NCBI GenBank assembly: GCA_016714935.1
Contig: JADKBU010000023.1
Span: forward strand, 30,723 to 94,722
Reading direction: 5' to 3'
Source: Candidatus Accumulibacter propinquus
GTDB taxonomy: Bacteria; Pseudomonadota; Gammaproteobacteria; Burkholderiales; Rhodocyclaceae
DNA length: 64,000 nt
Numbering within the stretch: the stretch's first letter is position 1; each line of letters opens with the position of its first letter. This document shows, one piece after another, positions 17,905 through 27,225 of the stretch. The notes beneath the pieces are model-generated. The model saw only the letters and a program-made list of their open reading frames with translations, was not told where the DNA came from and searched no databases. The translations under genes and the position numbers were made by a program.

Positions 17905-17955
17905 GCGGCGGTTTAGTTCGTACCAACTTTTCATTACGTCCTAGGAATCAGCGCT

Positions 17956-18552
17956 ATGAGCAATGAGTGCAAGGTGGACTGCGGAAGGCGGCGACTGGTC
18001 GTCGCAACCGCTGCGGTCGGCGGGGCGGGGGCGATAGCTGCGCTCGTGCCTTTCCTCTCCAGCATGCTGCCGTCCGAGCGGGCCAAGGCAGCCGGTGCGC
18101 CGGTCGAAGTCGAGATCGGTGGTCTCGAGCCGGGCCAGATGATGACCGTCGAATGGCGTGGCAAGCCCGTCTGGATCATCAACCGCAGCCAACCCATGCT
18201 CGAAACGCTGCCCGTCCTCGACGGGGCGGTTGCCGACCCAAAGTCCGACAAGAAAATGCAACCGGATTACTGTAAGAACGAGACGCGCTCGATCAAGCCG
18301 GCGATCATGGTGGCGGTGGGGATTTGCACGCACCTGGGCTGTTCGCCCTCAGCCAAGTTCAAGAAGGGCAGCGACGAAGGCATGGACGGGAACTGGCTAG
18401 GTGGCTTCCTGTGTCCGTGTCATGGCTCAACTTTCGACTTCGCCGGTCGGGTCTTCAAGAACAAGCCGGCACCGGACAACCTTGAGGTGCCGCCGCACAT
18501 GTATCTGACGGATACGCGCATTCTCATCGGTGAAGACAAGAAGGGGGCTTAA
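17956..18552 (+). CDS. petA: Ubiquinol-cytochrome c reductase iron-sulfur subunit (Rieske)
   Basis: 2Fe-2S subunit of the cytochrome bc1 complex that takes the first electron from ubiquinol. The cluster-binding boxes are CTHLGCSP and CPCHGSTFDFAGRVF, complete with both Cys-His pairs. The N-terminus has a twin-arginine-type stretch (CGRRRLVVATAAVGGAG) followed by a single transmembrane anchor, as usual for Tat-exported Rieske proteins. It is 198 residues and first gene of petABC, with four bases to petB. Confidence 0.97.
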   Translation: MSNECKVDCGRRRLVVATAAVGGAGAIAALVPFLSSMLPSERAKAAGAPVEVEIGGLEPGQMMTVEWRGKPVWIINRSQPMLETLPVLDGAVADPKSDKKMQPDYCKNETRSIKPAIMVAVGICTHLGCSPSAKFKKGSDEGMDGNWLGGFLCPCHGSTFDFAGRVFKNKPAPDNLEVPPHMYLTDTRILIGEDKKGA

Positions 18553-18555
18553 GCC

Positions 18556-19875
18556 ATGGCGTCGAATAGCAGTTTCGAAAAGTACAAGTCTGATGGTTCC
18601 CTGCAGGGCAATCTGCTCGAGTGGTTCGATGCCCGCTTTCCGGCAACGTCGATGTGGCGTGGGCACCTGTCCGAGTACTATGCTCCGAAGAATTTCAACT
18701 TCTGGTACTTCTTCGGATCGCTGGCGATGCTGGTGCTGGTGATCCAGATCGTGACCGGTATCTTCCTCGTCATGCATTACAAACCGGACGCATCGATCAA
18801 CGCAAACGGCATTCCGGTGGCTTTTGCCAGTGTCGAGTACATCATGCGCGATGTGCCGTGGGGCTGGTTGATCCGCTACATGCATTCGACCGGCGCTTCG
18901 GCGTTTTTCGTCGTGGTGTACCTGCACATGTTCCGCGGCATGTTGTACGGCTCGTATCGACAGCCCCGCGAACTGATCTGGGTCTTCGGCACCCTGATCT
19001 TTCTTTGCCTGATGGCTGAAGCCTTCATGGGCTATCTGTTGCCGTGGGGACAGATGTCCTTCTGGGGTGCACAGGTGATCGTGAATCTGTTCTCGGCCAT
19101 TCCACTGATCGGCGAACCGCTGTCGATCTGGATCCGCGGCGATTTCGTGGTTGGTGACGCGACGCTCAACCGCTTCTTCTCGTTTCACGTCATCGCCGTA
19201 CCGCTGGTGTTGCTGGGCCTTGTCGCCGCGCACATTCTGGCCCTGCATGAGGTGGGCTCCAACAATCCGGACGGCGTCGAGATCAAGAAGCGCAAGGACG
19301 TTCATGGCATCCCGCTCGACGGCATCCCCTTCCACCCCTACTACACGGTGAAGGATATCGTCGGCGTCGTGGTGTTCCTGATGGTTTTCTCAATCATCGT
19401 TTTCTTTGCCCCGGAGGGTGGCGGCTACTTCCTCGAATACAACAACTTCATCCCTGCCGATCCGCTCAAGACGCCGCCGCACATCGCTCCGGTCTGGTAT
19501 TTCACTCCCTACTACTCGCTGCTGCGGGCGATGGTGTGGCCGCTGCTGGGTATTGACGCCAAGTTCTGGGGAGTCGTGGCCATGGGTGCCGGCGTGGTCA
19601 TCCTGGCCTTCCTCCCTTGGTTGGATCGTAGTCCCGTCAAGTCGATCCGCTATCGTGGGCCGATTTTCAAGACGCTGCTGACAGTGTTTGTGATCGCGTT
19701 CTTCCTGCTCGGCTTCCTCGGCACGCAACCACCGTCTTACGCCTTCTTCGGCGTCATCCCCAGCGCTCCGGTAGCGCAGGTCCTCAGCGCGTACTATTTT
19801 CTGTTCTTCCTGACCATGCCCTGGTGGTCGAAGATCGACAAGTACAAGCCGGAACCTGATCGCGTGACGATGTAA
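18556..19875 (+). CDS. petB: Cytochrome b of the bc1 complex
   Basis: Membrane subunit carrying the quinone sites and the low- and high-potential b hemes. The heme-ligating histidines lie in RYMHSTGASAFFVVVYLHMFRG-type and SFHVIAVPLVLLGLVAAHI segments, about 14 residues apart in each pair. The Qo-site motif appears as APVWYFTPYYSLLR, where the usual PEW is replaced by APVWYF. 439 residues with eight expected TM helices. It sits between petA and petC, forming one operon. Confidence 0.96.
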   Translation: MASNSSFEKYKSDGSLQGNLLEWFDARFPATSMWRGHLSEYYAPKNFNFWYFFGSLAMLVLVIQIVTGIFLVMHYKPDASINANGIPVAFASVEYIMRDVPWGWLIRYMHSTGASAFFVVVYLHMFRGMLYGSYRQPRELIWVFGTLIFLCLMAEAFMGYLLPWGQMSFWGAQVIVNLFSAIPLIGEPLSIWIRGDFVVGDATLNRFFSFHVIAVPLVLLGLVAAHILALHEVGSNNPDGVEIKKRKDVHGIPLDGIPFHPYYTVKDIVGVVVFLMVFSIIVFFAPEGGGYFLEYNNFIPADPLKTPPHIAPVWYFTPYYSLLRAMVWPLLGIDAKFWGVVAMGAGVVILAFLPWLDRSPVKSIRYRGPIFKTLLTVFVIAFFLLGFLGTQPPSYAFFGVIPSAPVAQVLSAYYFLFFLTMPWWSKIDKYKPEPDRVTM

Positions 19876-19889
19876 TAGGACTGCACACA

Positions 19890-20600
19890 ATGAAAAAACT
19901 GCTTACGGCATTGCTCTTTGCCCCGGCCATCGCCCTTGCCAGCGGCGCAGGCCTCCATCTCGACAAAGCGCCTGACGTGCAGGGCGACAAGGCGGCGTTG
20001 CAAAGCGGTGCCAGGACCTTTGTCAACTACTGTCTGAACTGCCATGGCGCGAGCTATGTTCGCTACAATCGCCTGACCGAGCTTGGCTTGACCGAACAGC
20101 AGGTCAAGGACAATCTGATGTTCACCGCTGTCAAGACGGGCGAGTTGATGCGGGTCGCAGCTCGCCCAGACGAGCAGAAACAGTGGTTTGGGGCGGCACC
20201 ACCGGATCTGTCTCTGATTGCGCGTTCGCGTGCGTCCGAGGAAGGTAGCGGTGCCGACTGGCTGTACACTTATCTGCGCTCGTTCTATGTAGACGAGAAA
20301 CGTCCGACCGGCTGGAACAACACCGTCTTCGCAAACGTCGGCATGCCGCATGTGCTCTGGCAATTGCAGGGTCTGCAGGTGCTCAACAAGGATCACAAGC
20401 TGGAACTGGCCGTTCCCGGTACCCTGACTCCTGGAGAGTACGACAAGCAGGTTGGGGATCTGGTGGGATTTCTGGTTTGGCTTGCCGAGCCAGATGCCGG
20501 TTTCCGCAAGCATCTCGGTTTCGGCGTTCTGGCCTTTCTCGTCGTTCTTTTCGGCTTCGCCTATGCGATGAAGAAGAAGTTCTGGAAAGACATCAAATAA
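19890..20600 (+). CDS. petC: Cytochrome c1 of the bc1 complex
   Basis: Periplasm-facing heme c subunit that hands electrons to soluble cytochrome c. It has an N-terminal signal peptide (MKKLLTALLFAPAIALASG), a CLNCHGASYVRYNRL heme site near residue 50, a distal Met in the NVGMPHVLWQ region, and a C-terminal TM anchor (FGVLAFLVVLFGFAYAM) followed by a lysine-rich tail. 236 residues, as in the family. Last gene of petABC, with a terminator-like hairpin after it. Confidence 0.96.
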   Translation: MKKLLTALLFAPAIALASGAGLHLDKAPDVQGDKAALQSGARTFVNYCLNCHGASYVRYNRLTELGLTEQQVKDNLMFTAVKTGELMRVAARPDEQKQWFGAAPPDLSLIARSRASEEGSGADWLYTYLRSFYVDEKRPTGWNNTVFANVGMPHVLWQLQGLQVLNKDHKLELAVPGTLTPGEYDKQVGDLVGFLVWLAEPDAGFRKHLGFGVLAFLVVLFGFAYAMKKKFWKDIK

Positions 20601-20629
20601 CAGAAGATTAAGCGCCGGGTTTCAGGCCA

Positions 20630-20689
20630 CGGCATCGCCGGCGAGGGCGCGACAAGCGTCCGTAGCCGCCGCGATGCCGATTCGTTTTT
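20630..20689 (+). terminator. Probable terminator after petABC
   Basis: CGGCATCGC at 20630-20638 pairs with GCGATGCCG at 20671-20679 around a GC-rich inner stem, followed by ATTCGTTTTT. It lies between petC and sspA, so sspAB may be partly separate from petABC. Confidence 0.6.
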
Positions 20690-20702
20690 GAGGGTATTGA
20701 TC

Positions 20703-21299
20703 ATGATGAATCTTTATTCGGGAACCACCTGCCCGTTCAGCCACCGCTGCCGCATCGTACTCTACGAGAAAGGCATGGATTTTCAGGTGATCGATGTGGA
20801 TCTCTTCGCCAAGCCCGAGGACATCGCCATCATCAACCCTTATGGTCGTGTGCCAGTACTGGTTGAACGCGATCTAATCCTCTACGAGCCGAACATCATC
20901 AACGAGTATATCGACGAACGCTTCCCGCATCCGCAGTTGATGCCGGCTGATCCGATCATGCGCGCGCGGGCCCGGCAACTGCTGATCACCATGGAGCGAG
21001 AGGTTTTCGCCTACATCGAAGCGCTCGAAAAGGGCAGCAAGACCGCGGATCGCTCACGCCAGCAGATTCGCGACCGTCTTACCGAAATGGCTCCGGTGTT
21101 CGTCAAGCAGAAGCACATGCTCGGCGAAGAGTTCTCGATGCTTGATGTGGCTATTGCCCCGTTGCTCTGGCGTCTCGATCACTACGGAATCGAACTGTCG
21201 CGAGTTGCCGCGCCCCTGATGAAATACGGTGAGCGGATTTTCAGCAGGCAAGGATTCATTGATGCACTGACGCCGTCCGAGAAAGCGATGCGCAAGTAG
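20703..21299 (+). CDS. sspA: Stringent starvation protein A
   Basis: Glutathione S-transferase-fold regulator that binds RNA polymerase rather than acting as an enzyme. It has the thioredoxin-like N-terminus LYSGTTCPFSHRCRIVLYEKG, then NPYGRVPVLVERDLILYEPNIIN, and an all-helical C-terminal half. 199 residues. Two adjacent ATGs (20703, 20706) are possible starts. It is paired with sspB downstream and positioned after petABC, the standard order in beta- and gammaproteobacteria. Confidence 0.95.
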   Translation: MMNLYSGTTCPFSHRCRIVLYEKGMDFQVIDVDLFAKPEDIAIINPYGRVPVLVERDLILYEPNIINEYIDERFPHPQLMPADPIMRARARQLLITMEREVFAYIEALEKGSKTADRSRQQIRDRLTEMAPVFVKQKHMLGEEFSMLDVAIAPLLWRLDHYGIELSRVAAPLMKYGERIFSRQGFIDALTPSEKAMRK

Positions 21300-21379
21300 G
21301 TGCGTGTCATCATGTGGCGCCGCCGCTCTTGTACCGTTACGATGGTGGCGCAACTCAATCACGCGCAAGGGGAAAACGT

Positions 21380-21802
21380 GTGGACCTGCCATCAACCAAA
21401 CCTTACCTGATTCGCGCCATACACCAATGGTGCAGTGACAACGGGTTTACCCCGTACCTGGCGGTGGCTGTCGATGCATGCACGCGCGTACCGCGTGAGC
21501 ATGTTCGCGATGGCCAGATCGTTCTCAATGTCGGCTACGACGCGACCGCGCAACTCAGCATCGCCAACGACTACATCAGCTTCCAAGCCAGGTTTGGTGG
21601 CGTGGCGCGCGATATTTCTATACCGATTGGTAATGTCTCGGCAATCTATGCTCGCGAGAACGGCGCGGGCATGGCTTTTGAACCGGAGAGCGCAGCGACT
21701 GCCGGTACGTCTGGAGGTGCGACAGGTAGTCGGGAAGACGACGGTGATCCGCCCACGCCGACCCCACCGGCCGGGCGAGCGAAACTGCAGCGCGTCAAAT
21801 AA
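21380..21802 (+). CDS. sspB: ClpXP protease specificity-enhancing factor SspB
   Basis: Adaptor that delivers ssrA-tagged peptides to ClpXP. It has the substrate-binding fold seen as STKPYLIRAIHQWCSDNGFTPYLAV and the beta-barrel motif FQARFGGVARDISIPIGNVSAIYARENG. The C-terminal end is a Gly/Ser/Pro-rich flexible linker ending in GRAKLQRVK, which corresponds to the ClpX-binding tail. The GTG at 21380 is the likely start (AAGGGG upstream, homology begins at DLPSTKPYL). 140 residues. Confidence 0.93.
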   Translation: MDLPSTKPYLIRAIHQWCSDNGFTPYLAVAVDACTRVPREHVRDGQIVLNVGYDATAQLSIANDYISFQARFGGVARDISIPIGNVSAIYARENGAGMAFEPESAATAGTSGGATGSREDDGDPPTPTPPAGRAKLQRVK

Positions 21803-21879
21803 TGAGCACCTTCCAAATCCTGGGTAGCTAGCGCACTGATTTCCGCAGGGATCGGGTCACCCGCAGGTACTGACAATCG

Positions 21880-22215
21880 TCAGAAGTCCTTCGCAGCCTC
21901 CCACAGAACGAAGCCATCGTCCTTGTGTGTCCAATCGAGCAACTCGATCAGGGGGTGGGCGCGCTGGCTGAGGTCAACCGGCGAGGCTTCGTCCTTGCCA
22001 TCACGGTTTTCACTGGGCGACGGTGTGATGCCTTCGGCCTGGCGCCTGGAATCGGCAGCCGCCAGGCGCAGGAGGTTTATGGCCTCCGGGATTTGTTCGC
22101 TGGTGATGACTCCACGTGCGTTGCAGTCCTTGCCGAGGATCTCCAGGATTTGGCGCGCGACAGGGGCGAACATCATGATTTGGCCCGAAGTGCTCGAAAT
22201 GAATTTGACCAGCAT
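21880..22215 (-). CDS. DUF1840 domain-containing protein
   Basis: Small protein (111 residues) of a family found mainly in betaproteobacteria, function unknown. The N-terminus MLVKFISSTSGQIMMFAPVA and the following QILEILGKDCNARGVITSEQ match the DUF1840 pattern. The C-terminal part, VDLSQRAHPLIELLDWTHK, is also typical. The frame is open far upstream (to 22485), but homology starts at the ATG at 22215. It converges with sspB and is divergent from rsuA. Confidence 0.82.
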   Translation of the reverse strand: MLVKFISSTSGQIMMFAPVARQILEILGKDCNARGVITSEQIPEAINLLRLAAADSRRQAEGITPSPSENRDGKDEASPVDLSQRAHPLIELLDWTHKDDGFVLWEAAKDF

Positions 22216-22424
22216 GTGGAAGTTCTCCATGGATTTTGGGATGGCGGTGCAGCCTGGGCAGTTCCTGAGAACGAGCAGCGAGCACTTCCGGTATTCGACG
22301 AATGCGAAGAGAAGTGTCTGCAACCCTGGCTCTGGGCTGTTCATTCCTCTCGCTTCTTTGACGCCGGTTATCAGTATAGGCAATATGGGAGCGTAGTGGA
22401 TATGGTCCTGAGGCGGTAGGCAGT

Positions 22425-23132
22425 ATGGAGCTTGAACGGATGCTGCGTTCGCAGGGGTTCGGGAGTCGGGCGGAGTGTCGCGCACTGGTGTGCGCCGGTC
22501 GCGTCAGCATCAATGGGAGGGTTTGTACGGACGCCTCATTGGCCTTCGAGCCGGAGGGGCTTCGCTTTGTGGTCGACGGGGTGGAGTGGTGCTATTGCAG
22601 GTTTGCCTATCTTGCGCTGCACAAACCCGCGGGCTATGAGTGTTCCCGACATCCCGGGCACCACCCTAGTGTGTATTCACTACTTCCGTGGCAGTTGGTA
22701 GCGCGCGGGGTCCAGGCTGTTGGAAGGCTCGACCAGGACACCACCGGATTGTTGTTGTTCACGGACGATGGGCCGTTTATTCATCATTGCACCTCACCAC
22801 GGAAGCAGGTGCCGAAGGTTTACGAAGTGACGACCCGTGAGTCCGTAGATGATGCGCAAGTAGACGCCCTGTTGAACGGGGTGGTGTTGCATGGCGAGGC
22901 GCAATCGCTTTCCGCGGCGGCTTGTTCGCGGCTCGACGACAGGCGGTTGCGGCTGACCGTGACGCTTGGCAAGTATCACCTCGTCAAAAGAATGGTCGCT
23001 GCTGCCGGCAACAGCGTCGAGGGTTTGCACCGGGTGGCGATCGGCGGCCTGTTGCTGCCCGCAAGCCTGTCTCCAGGGCAGTGGGTGTGGCTGGGATCCG
23101 GGGAACTGAGGTGTTTGACTGATCGTGGATAA
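22425..23132 (+). CDS. rsuA: 16S rRNA pseudouridine(516) synthase-type RsuA family protein
   Basis: Pseudouridine synthase that modifies 16S rRNA. It has an N-terminal S4 RNA-binding domain (MLRSQGFGSRAECRALVCAG, about residues 5-24), the KPAGYECSRH motif, and the catalytic aspartate in VGRLDQDTTGLLLFTDDG near residue 105. The C-terminal GKYHLVKRMVAAAGN motif completes the RsuA/RluB/E/F family. Length 235 residues, close to E. coli RsuA (231). The exact modified position is inferred from family. Confidence 0.88.
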   Translation: MELERMLRSQGFGSRAECRALVCAGRVSINGRVCTDASLAFEPEGLRFVVDGVEWCYCRFAYLALHKPAGYECSRHPGHHPSVYSLLPWQLVARGVQAVGRLDQDTTGLLLFTDDGPFIHHCTSPRKQVPKVYEVTTRESVDDAQVDALLNGVVLHGEAQSLSAAACSRLDDRRLRLTVTLGKYHLVKRMVAAAGNSVEGLHRVAIGGLLLPASLSPGQWVWLGSGELRCLTDRG

Positions 23133-23227
23133 AACCTTCGAAGCAGCAGGCATTCTCTGTTTGCCGGGGGGGGGCGGCAGGGGGAGGATTTGGAGGGTTG
23201 TAGTCTCTTTGCGGGGGATCCTGGGCG

Positions 23228-24139
23228 ATGACGTTGACCGAACTGCGGTATATCGTGGCTCTGGCGAGGGAAAGACACTTTGGGCATGCGGCTGACAAAT
23301 GCCATGTCAGCCAACCAACGCTGTCGGTGGCGTTGAAAAAGGTGGAGCAACGTTTTGGGGTGATCTTGTTCGAGCGATCGTCCGCGGATGTTCGCCTGAC
23401 GATGACGGGCGAACAAATCGCAGCGCAGGCTGAGCGAGTACTGGAGGAAGCGGGGAAGCTCAGAGAGATTTGTGCGAAAGGGAAGGATCCTTTGTCGGGG
23501 CCGCTGCGCCTGGGTGTGATTTATACCATTGCCCCGTACCTTCTACCGCGTCTGATTCCGGCACTGCATGCACGCGCACCGCTGATGCCGCTTTATCTGC
23601 AGGAAAACTTCACCGTGAGCCTGAGCGCTCAGTTGCGTCGTGGTGATCTTGACGTCATTGTAGTGGCGCTCCCTTTTTCTGAACCTGGGATTGTCTCGCG
23701 CGTGGTGTATGCGGAACCTTTTTGTGTAGTGATGCCGCGCGGGCATGCCCTTGCGCGGGAGGTCCTGATCGATACGCGCCAAGTCGCCGCGGAGAATGTG
23801 CTCCTTCTCGGCAATGGCAACTGCTTTCGGGACCAGGTTGTTCAAGCCTGCCCGCAACTTTCGGCTTCAGGGGGCACGGATGGAGCCATCGAGGGCAGCT
23901 CTCTGGAGACTGTGCGCTACATGGTGGCAAGCGGAGCTGGGATCTCTGTGGTCCCGGTATCGGCAGCCGCATCCTGGCCACAGGAAGATGCCTTGCTGGT
24001 ATCGAGACCCTTCCGGGACCCCGTGCCGCTGCGCCAGGTGATCATCGCCTGGCGGGCGACCTTTCCCCGCCCGCAGGCCATCGATGTCTTACGGGCGGCG
24101 ATCCTGGATTCTCCGCCCCCCGGGGTCGTCGTGGCCTGA
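23228..24139 (+). CDS. oxyR: LysR-type hydrogen peroxide sensor OxyR
   Basis: Transcription activator of peroxide-defence genes. The winged-helix N-terminus is MTLTELRYIVALARERHFGHAA. The redox pair is present: GNCFRDQVVQACPQ keeps two cysteines nine residues apart, equivalent to C199 and C208 of E. coli OxyR. 303 residues, full length. No katG or ahpC target gene is next to it here, so its regulon lies elsewhere. A run of nine G residues lies upstream at 23166-23174. Confidence 0.9.
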   Translation: MTLTELRYIVALARERHFGHAADKCHVSQPTLSVALKKVEQRFGVILFERSSADVRLTMTGEQIAAQAERVLEEAGKLREICAKGKDPLSGPLRLGVIYTIAPYLLPRLIPALHARAPLMPLYLQENFTVSLSAQLRRGDLDVIVVALPFSEPGIVSRVVYAEPFCVVMPRGHALAREVLIDTRQVAAENVLLLGNGNCFRDQVVQACPQLSASGGTDGAIEGSSLETVRYMVASGAGISVVPVSAAASWPQEDALLVSRPFRDPVPLRQVIIAWRATFPRPQAIDVLRAAILDSPPPGVVVA

Positions 24140-24299
24140 GGTTGGCTACCTGGACCTGGGCGGATGCCTTGCCTCGGTTCTCTCTGTGTCGCACCCTGGA
24201 GTTAGGGATGCGTTACAGGGGTTCGGCCAGGCGAAGGGTGGAGGAACTGCAGGGGAGGATGCGTGCGGCGAACTGTGGCGAAGGATTGACGTCCGTATA

Positions 24300-24315
24300 G
24301 GTTTCACGTGGAACG
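24300..24315. promoter_or_regulatory. parS-like ParB-binding palindrome 1
   Basis: GGTTTCACGTGGAACG matches the parS consensus TGTTTCACGTGAAACA at 12 of 16 positions, with the core TTTCACGTGGAAC intact. It lies in the gene-free 24140-24349 segment between oxyR and topB. Confidence 0.6.
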
Positions 24316-24349
24316 TCATTCTGGTAGCAGCGGGGTAGAAGGCTCAAGG

Positions 24350-26944
24350 CTAAGTCGTTGTCTTGCGTCGGCGAACTGCTGCCTTGGCTGGCAGGGCCGC
24401 CACCTCATCTGACGCCACATCGTTGGTTGATGTCCGACTTTGCTTGGCAGCAGGCTTTGGTTCCCGTTTTTCAAACTCGAAACCGACTTTTCCGTCGCTT
24501 CCGCGCACCAAATAGGCCGAAAACTTGCGGCGCGTGCGAGCGGAGACAAAATTCCGCAGCAAGTCGGTTCGCCCGGTGCTGAGCAGCTTCTGCATCTGTT
24601 CGGGTTCGACAGCCTGCTGCAGAATGATGGTTCCCGAACGGAAATCGCAGGACTTCGTGGGTCCTTGCGACTTTTCGCAAACGTAGGCCATGCCGTGCGC
24701 AAACACACGCGCACCACATTTCGGGCACGCGCCGAGCGCTTCACTCTGGGAGAAGTCCACAACCTCAACGGCGCCGTCATCACCGGTGGCGCTCTGGCCA
24801 AAGTCAAACTCAGGTACGTTTTCGGCGTTGAGCTGGACGATCGCATTGAAAGGGCGCCCCATCTTGTTGCGGAAACCGCTCAGCGGGCCAACCTTGCGCC
24901 GGGTGAGCAATTCCTCAATTTCGGCGGCCTCAAACTGGCGGCTGGCGACGATTTTCCACAGAGAAAAGTCACAGGACTGGCACTGGAATTTCTTGTACGT
25001 CTCCTTGATCAGTCCAGCGCACTTGGGGCAAGGGGTGGAGAGTTCGCCAAAATCGCCGGGGATACTGTCACTGTCGTAACTCTTCGCCCGATCGACGATG
25101 CGCTGGGTCATGGCAGCGATCTCCCGCATGAAGTCGCTGCGTGACATTTCCCCACGTTCCATACGCGCAAGCTTCCATTCCCACTCGCCGGTAAGCTCTG
25201 GTGCCGTGAGTTCAGGAATACCTAGCCCGTTCAACAGGGTCATCAAGGAAAATGCCTTGGCTGTCGGCTGCAACTCGCGTCCTTCGCGGAGAAGGTACTG
25301 TTCAGCGATCAGGTTCTCGATGATCTGGGCCCGCGTTGCCGGTGTGCCAAGCCCGCGTCCTGCCATGGCTGCCCTTAATTCCTCGTCATCCATGGCTTTG
25401 CCGGCACCCTCCATGGCAGTGAGCAGACTCGCTTCGGAATAACGGGCTGGTGGTCGCGTCTGGTGGGAGCTGAGCACCATTTCCTCGGCTCTGACACGCT
25501 CCTGTGGCGCCACAGCGACGAGGTTGCCTTCCTCGCCTTCCTGGCCATCGCGGCCATAGACTGCGAGCCAACCGGGATTGACGAGGACCTTGCCTTCGGT
25601 CTTGAAGGGCTCGCCCTCGACACGCGTGATGCGCGTAGTGATCAGGTATTCCGCCGCGGGATAGAATACCGCCAGGAAACGCTTGACCACCATGTCGTAG
25701 AGTTTCAACTCGGGCTCGGAGAGGTGCTTGGGCGCCTGCAGGGTCGGTATGATCGCGAAGTGATCCGAGATCTTTGCGTTGTTGAAGATGCGCTTGTTGG
25801 GAACGACCCAATTGGCTGCGAGTATCCGCCCCGCAAACGGCGCGTAACGAGCCAGCGTGGCCTCGTCGTGACCCTTGCCCACTCCCTCGCCAGTGAGCAT
25901 CGCGAGTGTGCTGCAGACTGTTGGACGATAGTCCTCAGGTAGCGCACGGGCGTCGGTACGCGGATAGGTCAAAACTTTGTGCTTCTCGTAAAGCGCCTGC
26001 GCCAGGCCCAGGGTCGCCTTTGCGGAGAAACCGAAACGGCCGTTCGCTTCGCGCTGCAGGCTGGTGAGATCATAGAGCAGCGGTGACAGTTGCGTCGACG
26101 CCTTGGATTCCTCGCTGACCTCGCCGATCTTGCCGGAGCACTTCTGCTGGAGCATCTGGCCGCAGGCCTGGTCCCACAGGCGATCGGCGCGTGCGTGTTC
26201 ATCGTCGTCCTTGCCCTTGAATTTCTCATCGAACCACTTGCCCCGGTACTCGCCAGCAGCACAGCCAAAGACACCCTCGAGTTCCCAATAGGCGCGCGGT
26301 TTGAACTTGCGTATCCGGTCCTCGCGGTCAACGATCAGCGCCAGCGTTGGCGTTTGCACGCGACCCACGGTCGTGAGGTGGAAACCGCCTGTCTTCGAGT
26401 TGAAGGCGGTCATCGCACGTGTGCCGTTGATGCCGACCAGCCAGTCGGATTCCGATCGGCACACGGCGGCATCACCCAGGCCGGACATTTCTGTACCGTT
26501 GCGAAGCCGTAAAAAACCATCGCGCACGGCTTGAGGGGTCATCGATTGCAACCACAGGCGCTCAACGGGTTTGGCGGCGGCGGAGTGCTGGACGATGTAG
26601 TTGAAGATCAACTCACCCTCTCGCCCGGCATCACAGGCATTGATCAGGCTCGTGACATCCTTTCTCTTGATCAGACGGACCAACACTTTGAGGCGGGGCT
26701 CGGTCTTGGCGATAGGCTGCAGTGCGAAGTGAGGTGGAATCACCGGTAGATGGGCAAAAGACCACTTGCCGCGTTTGACTTCATACTCTTCGGGACAGGC
26801 CAGTTCCAGAAGGTGACCGATTGCCGACGCGAGAACGTATTCGTCGCTTTCGTAGTAGTCGTCGTTGCGAACGAATCCGCCGAGTGCGCGCGCGACATCA
26901 GCGGCAACGGACGGCTTCTCGGTGATGATCAGTTTCTTGCTCAT
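24350..26944 (-). CDS. topB: DNA topoisomerase III with C-terminal zinc ribbons
   Basis: Type IA topoisomerase that relaxes and decatenates DNA. It has an N-terminal Toprim domain (LIITEKPSVAADVARALGG, then NACDAGREGELIF), the active-site Tyr in LTYPRTDARALPED, and two C-terminal zinc ribbons (CPKCAGLIKET...CQSC and CPKCGARVF...C). The Lys/Arg-rich tail is typical of betaproteobacterial forms. At 864 residues it is longer than E. coli TopB (653) because of the ribbons. Position after smg and dprA is the conserved beta order. The ATG at 26944 is favoured over 27019, because a promoter overlaps the latter. Confidence 0.95.
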   Translation of the reverse strand: MSKKLIITEKPSVAADVARALGGFVRNDDYYESDEYVLASAIGHLLELACPEEYEVKRGKWSFAHLPVIPPHFALQPIAKTEPRLKVLVRLIKRKDVTSLINACDAGREGELIFNYIVQHSAAAKPVERLWLQSMTPQAVRDGFLRLRNGTEMSGLGDAAVCRSESDWLVGINGTRAMTAFNSKTGGFHLTTVGRVQTPTLALIVDREDRIRKFKPRAYWELEGVFGCAAGEYRGKWFDEKFKGKDDDEHARADRLWDQACGQMLQQKCSGKIGEVSEESKASTQLSPLLYDLTSLQREANGRFGFSAKATLGLAQALYEKHKVLTYPRTDARALPEDYRPTVCSTLAMLTGEGVGKGHDEATLARYAPFAGRILAANWVVPNKRIFNNAKISDHFAIIPTLQAPKHLSEPELKLYDMVVKRFLAVFYPAAEYLITTRITRVEGEPFKTEGKVLVNPGWLAVYGRDGQEGEEGNLVAVAPQERVRAEEMVLSSHQTRPPARYSEASLLTAMEGAGKAMDDEELRAAMAGRGLGTPATRAQIIENLIAEQYLLREGRELQPTAKAFSLMTLLNGLGIPELTAPELTGEWEWKLARMERGEMSRSDFMREIAAMTQRIVDRAKSYDSDSIPGDFGELSTPCPKCAGLIKETYKKFQCQSCDFSLWKIVASRQFEAAEIEELLTRRKVGPLSGFRNKMGRPFNAIVQLNAENVPEFDFGQSATGDDGAVEVVDFSQSEALGACPKCGARVFAHGMAYVCEKSQGPTKSCDFRSGTIILQQAVEPEQMQKLLSTGRTDLLRNFVSARTRRKFSAYLVRGSDGKVGFEFEKREPKPAAKQSRTSTNDVASDEVAALPAKAAVRRRKTTT

Positions 26945-27017
26945 GGGGTCTTCATCAGCCGTGGAGAGGGACGAAAGGTGGACTTCGACGACGGCCAAGG
27001 TTAGCTTCGCGAGACTC

Positions 27018-27047
27018 ATAATAAAAGTACTCTGCCTCGCTTGGCAA
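27018..27047 (-). promoter_or_regulatory. Candidate sigma-70 promoter for topB
   Basis: On the minus strand TTGCCA (27047-27042), an 18-base spacer and TATTAT (27023-27018). Transcription from about 27011 gives a leader of about 65 bases to the ATG at 26944. The remainder of the 26945-27225 gap holds a small palindrome CTCGCTT/AAGCGAG around the -35 and nothing else I can identify. Confidence 0.55.
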
Positions 27048-27225
27048 GCGAGCTTGGCTGGGAGAGCAGGAGGTGTATGGCCAAAAACCCGGGATCTGGT
27101 ACTCTCTTGGGAACCGGCCGCCGCTCGTGGTGTTGCGAAAGATCAACTGACGGGCGCGCGCAACGCCACTCCCTGGCCTGTGCCGAGCCGCTCGCTACTT
27201 GTGGGGAAGTACTCCTGGCGCGCGA

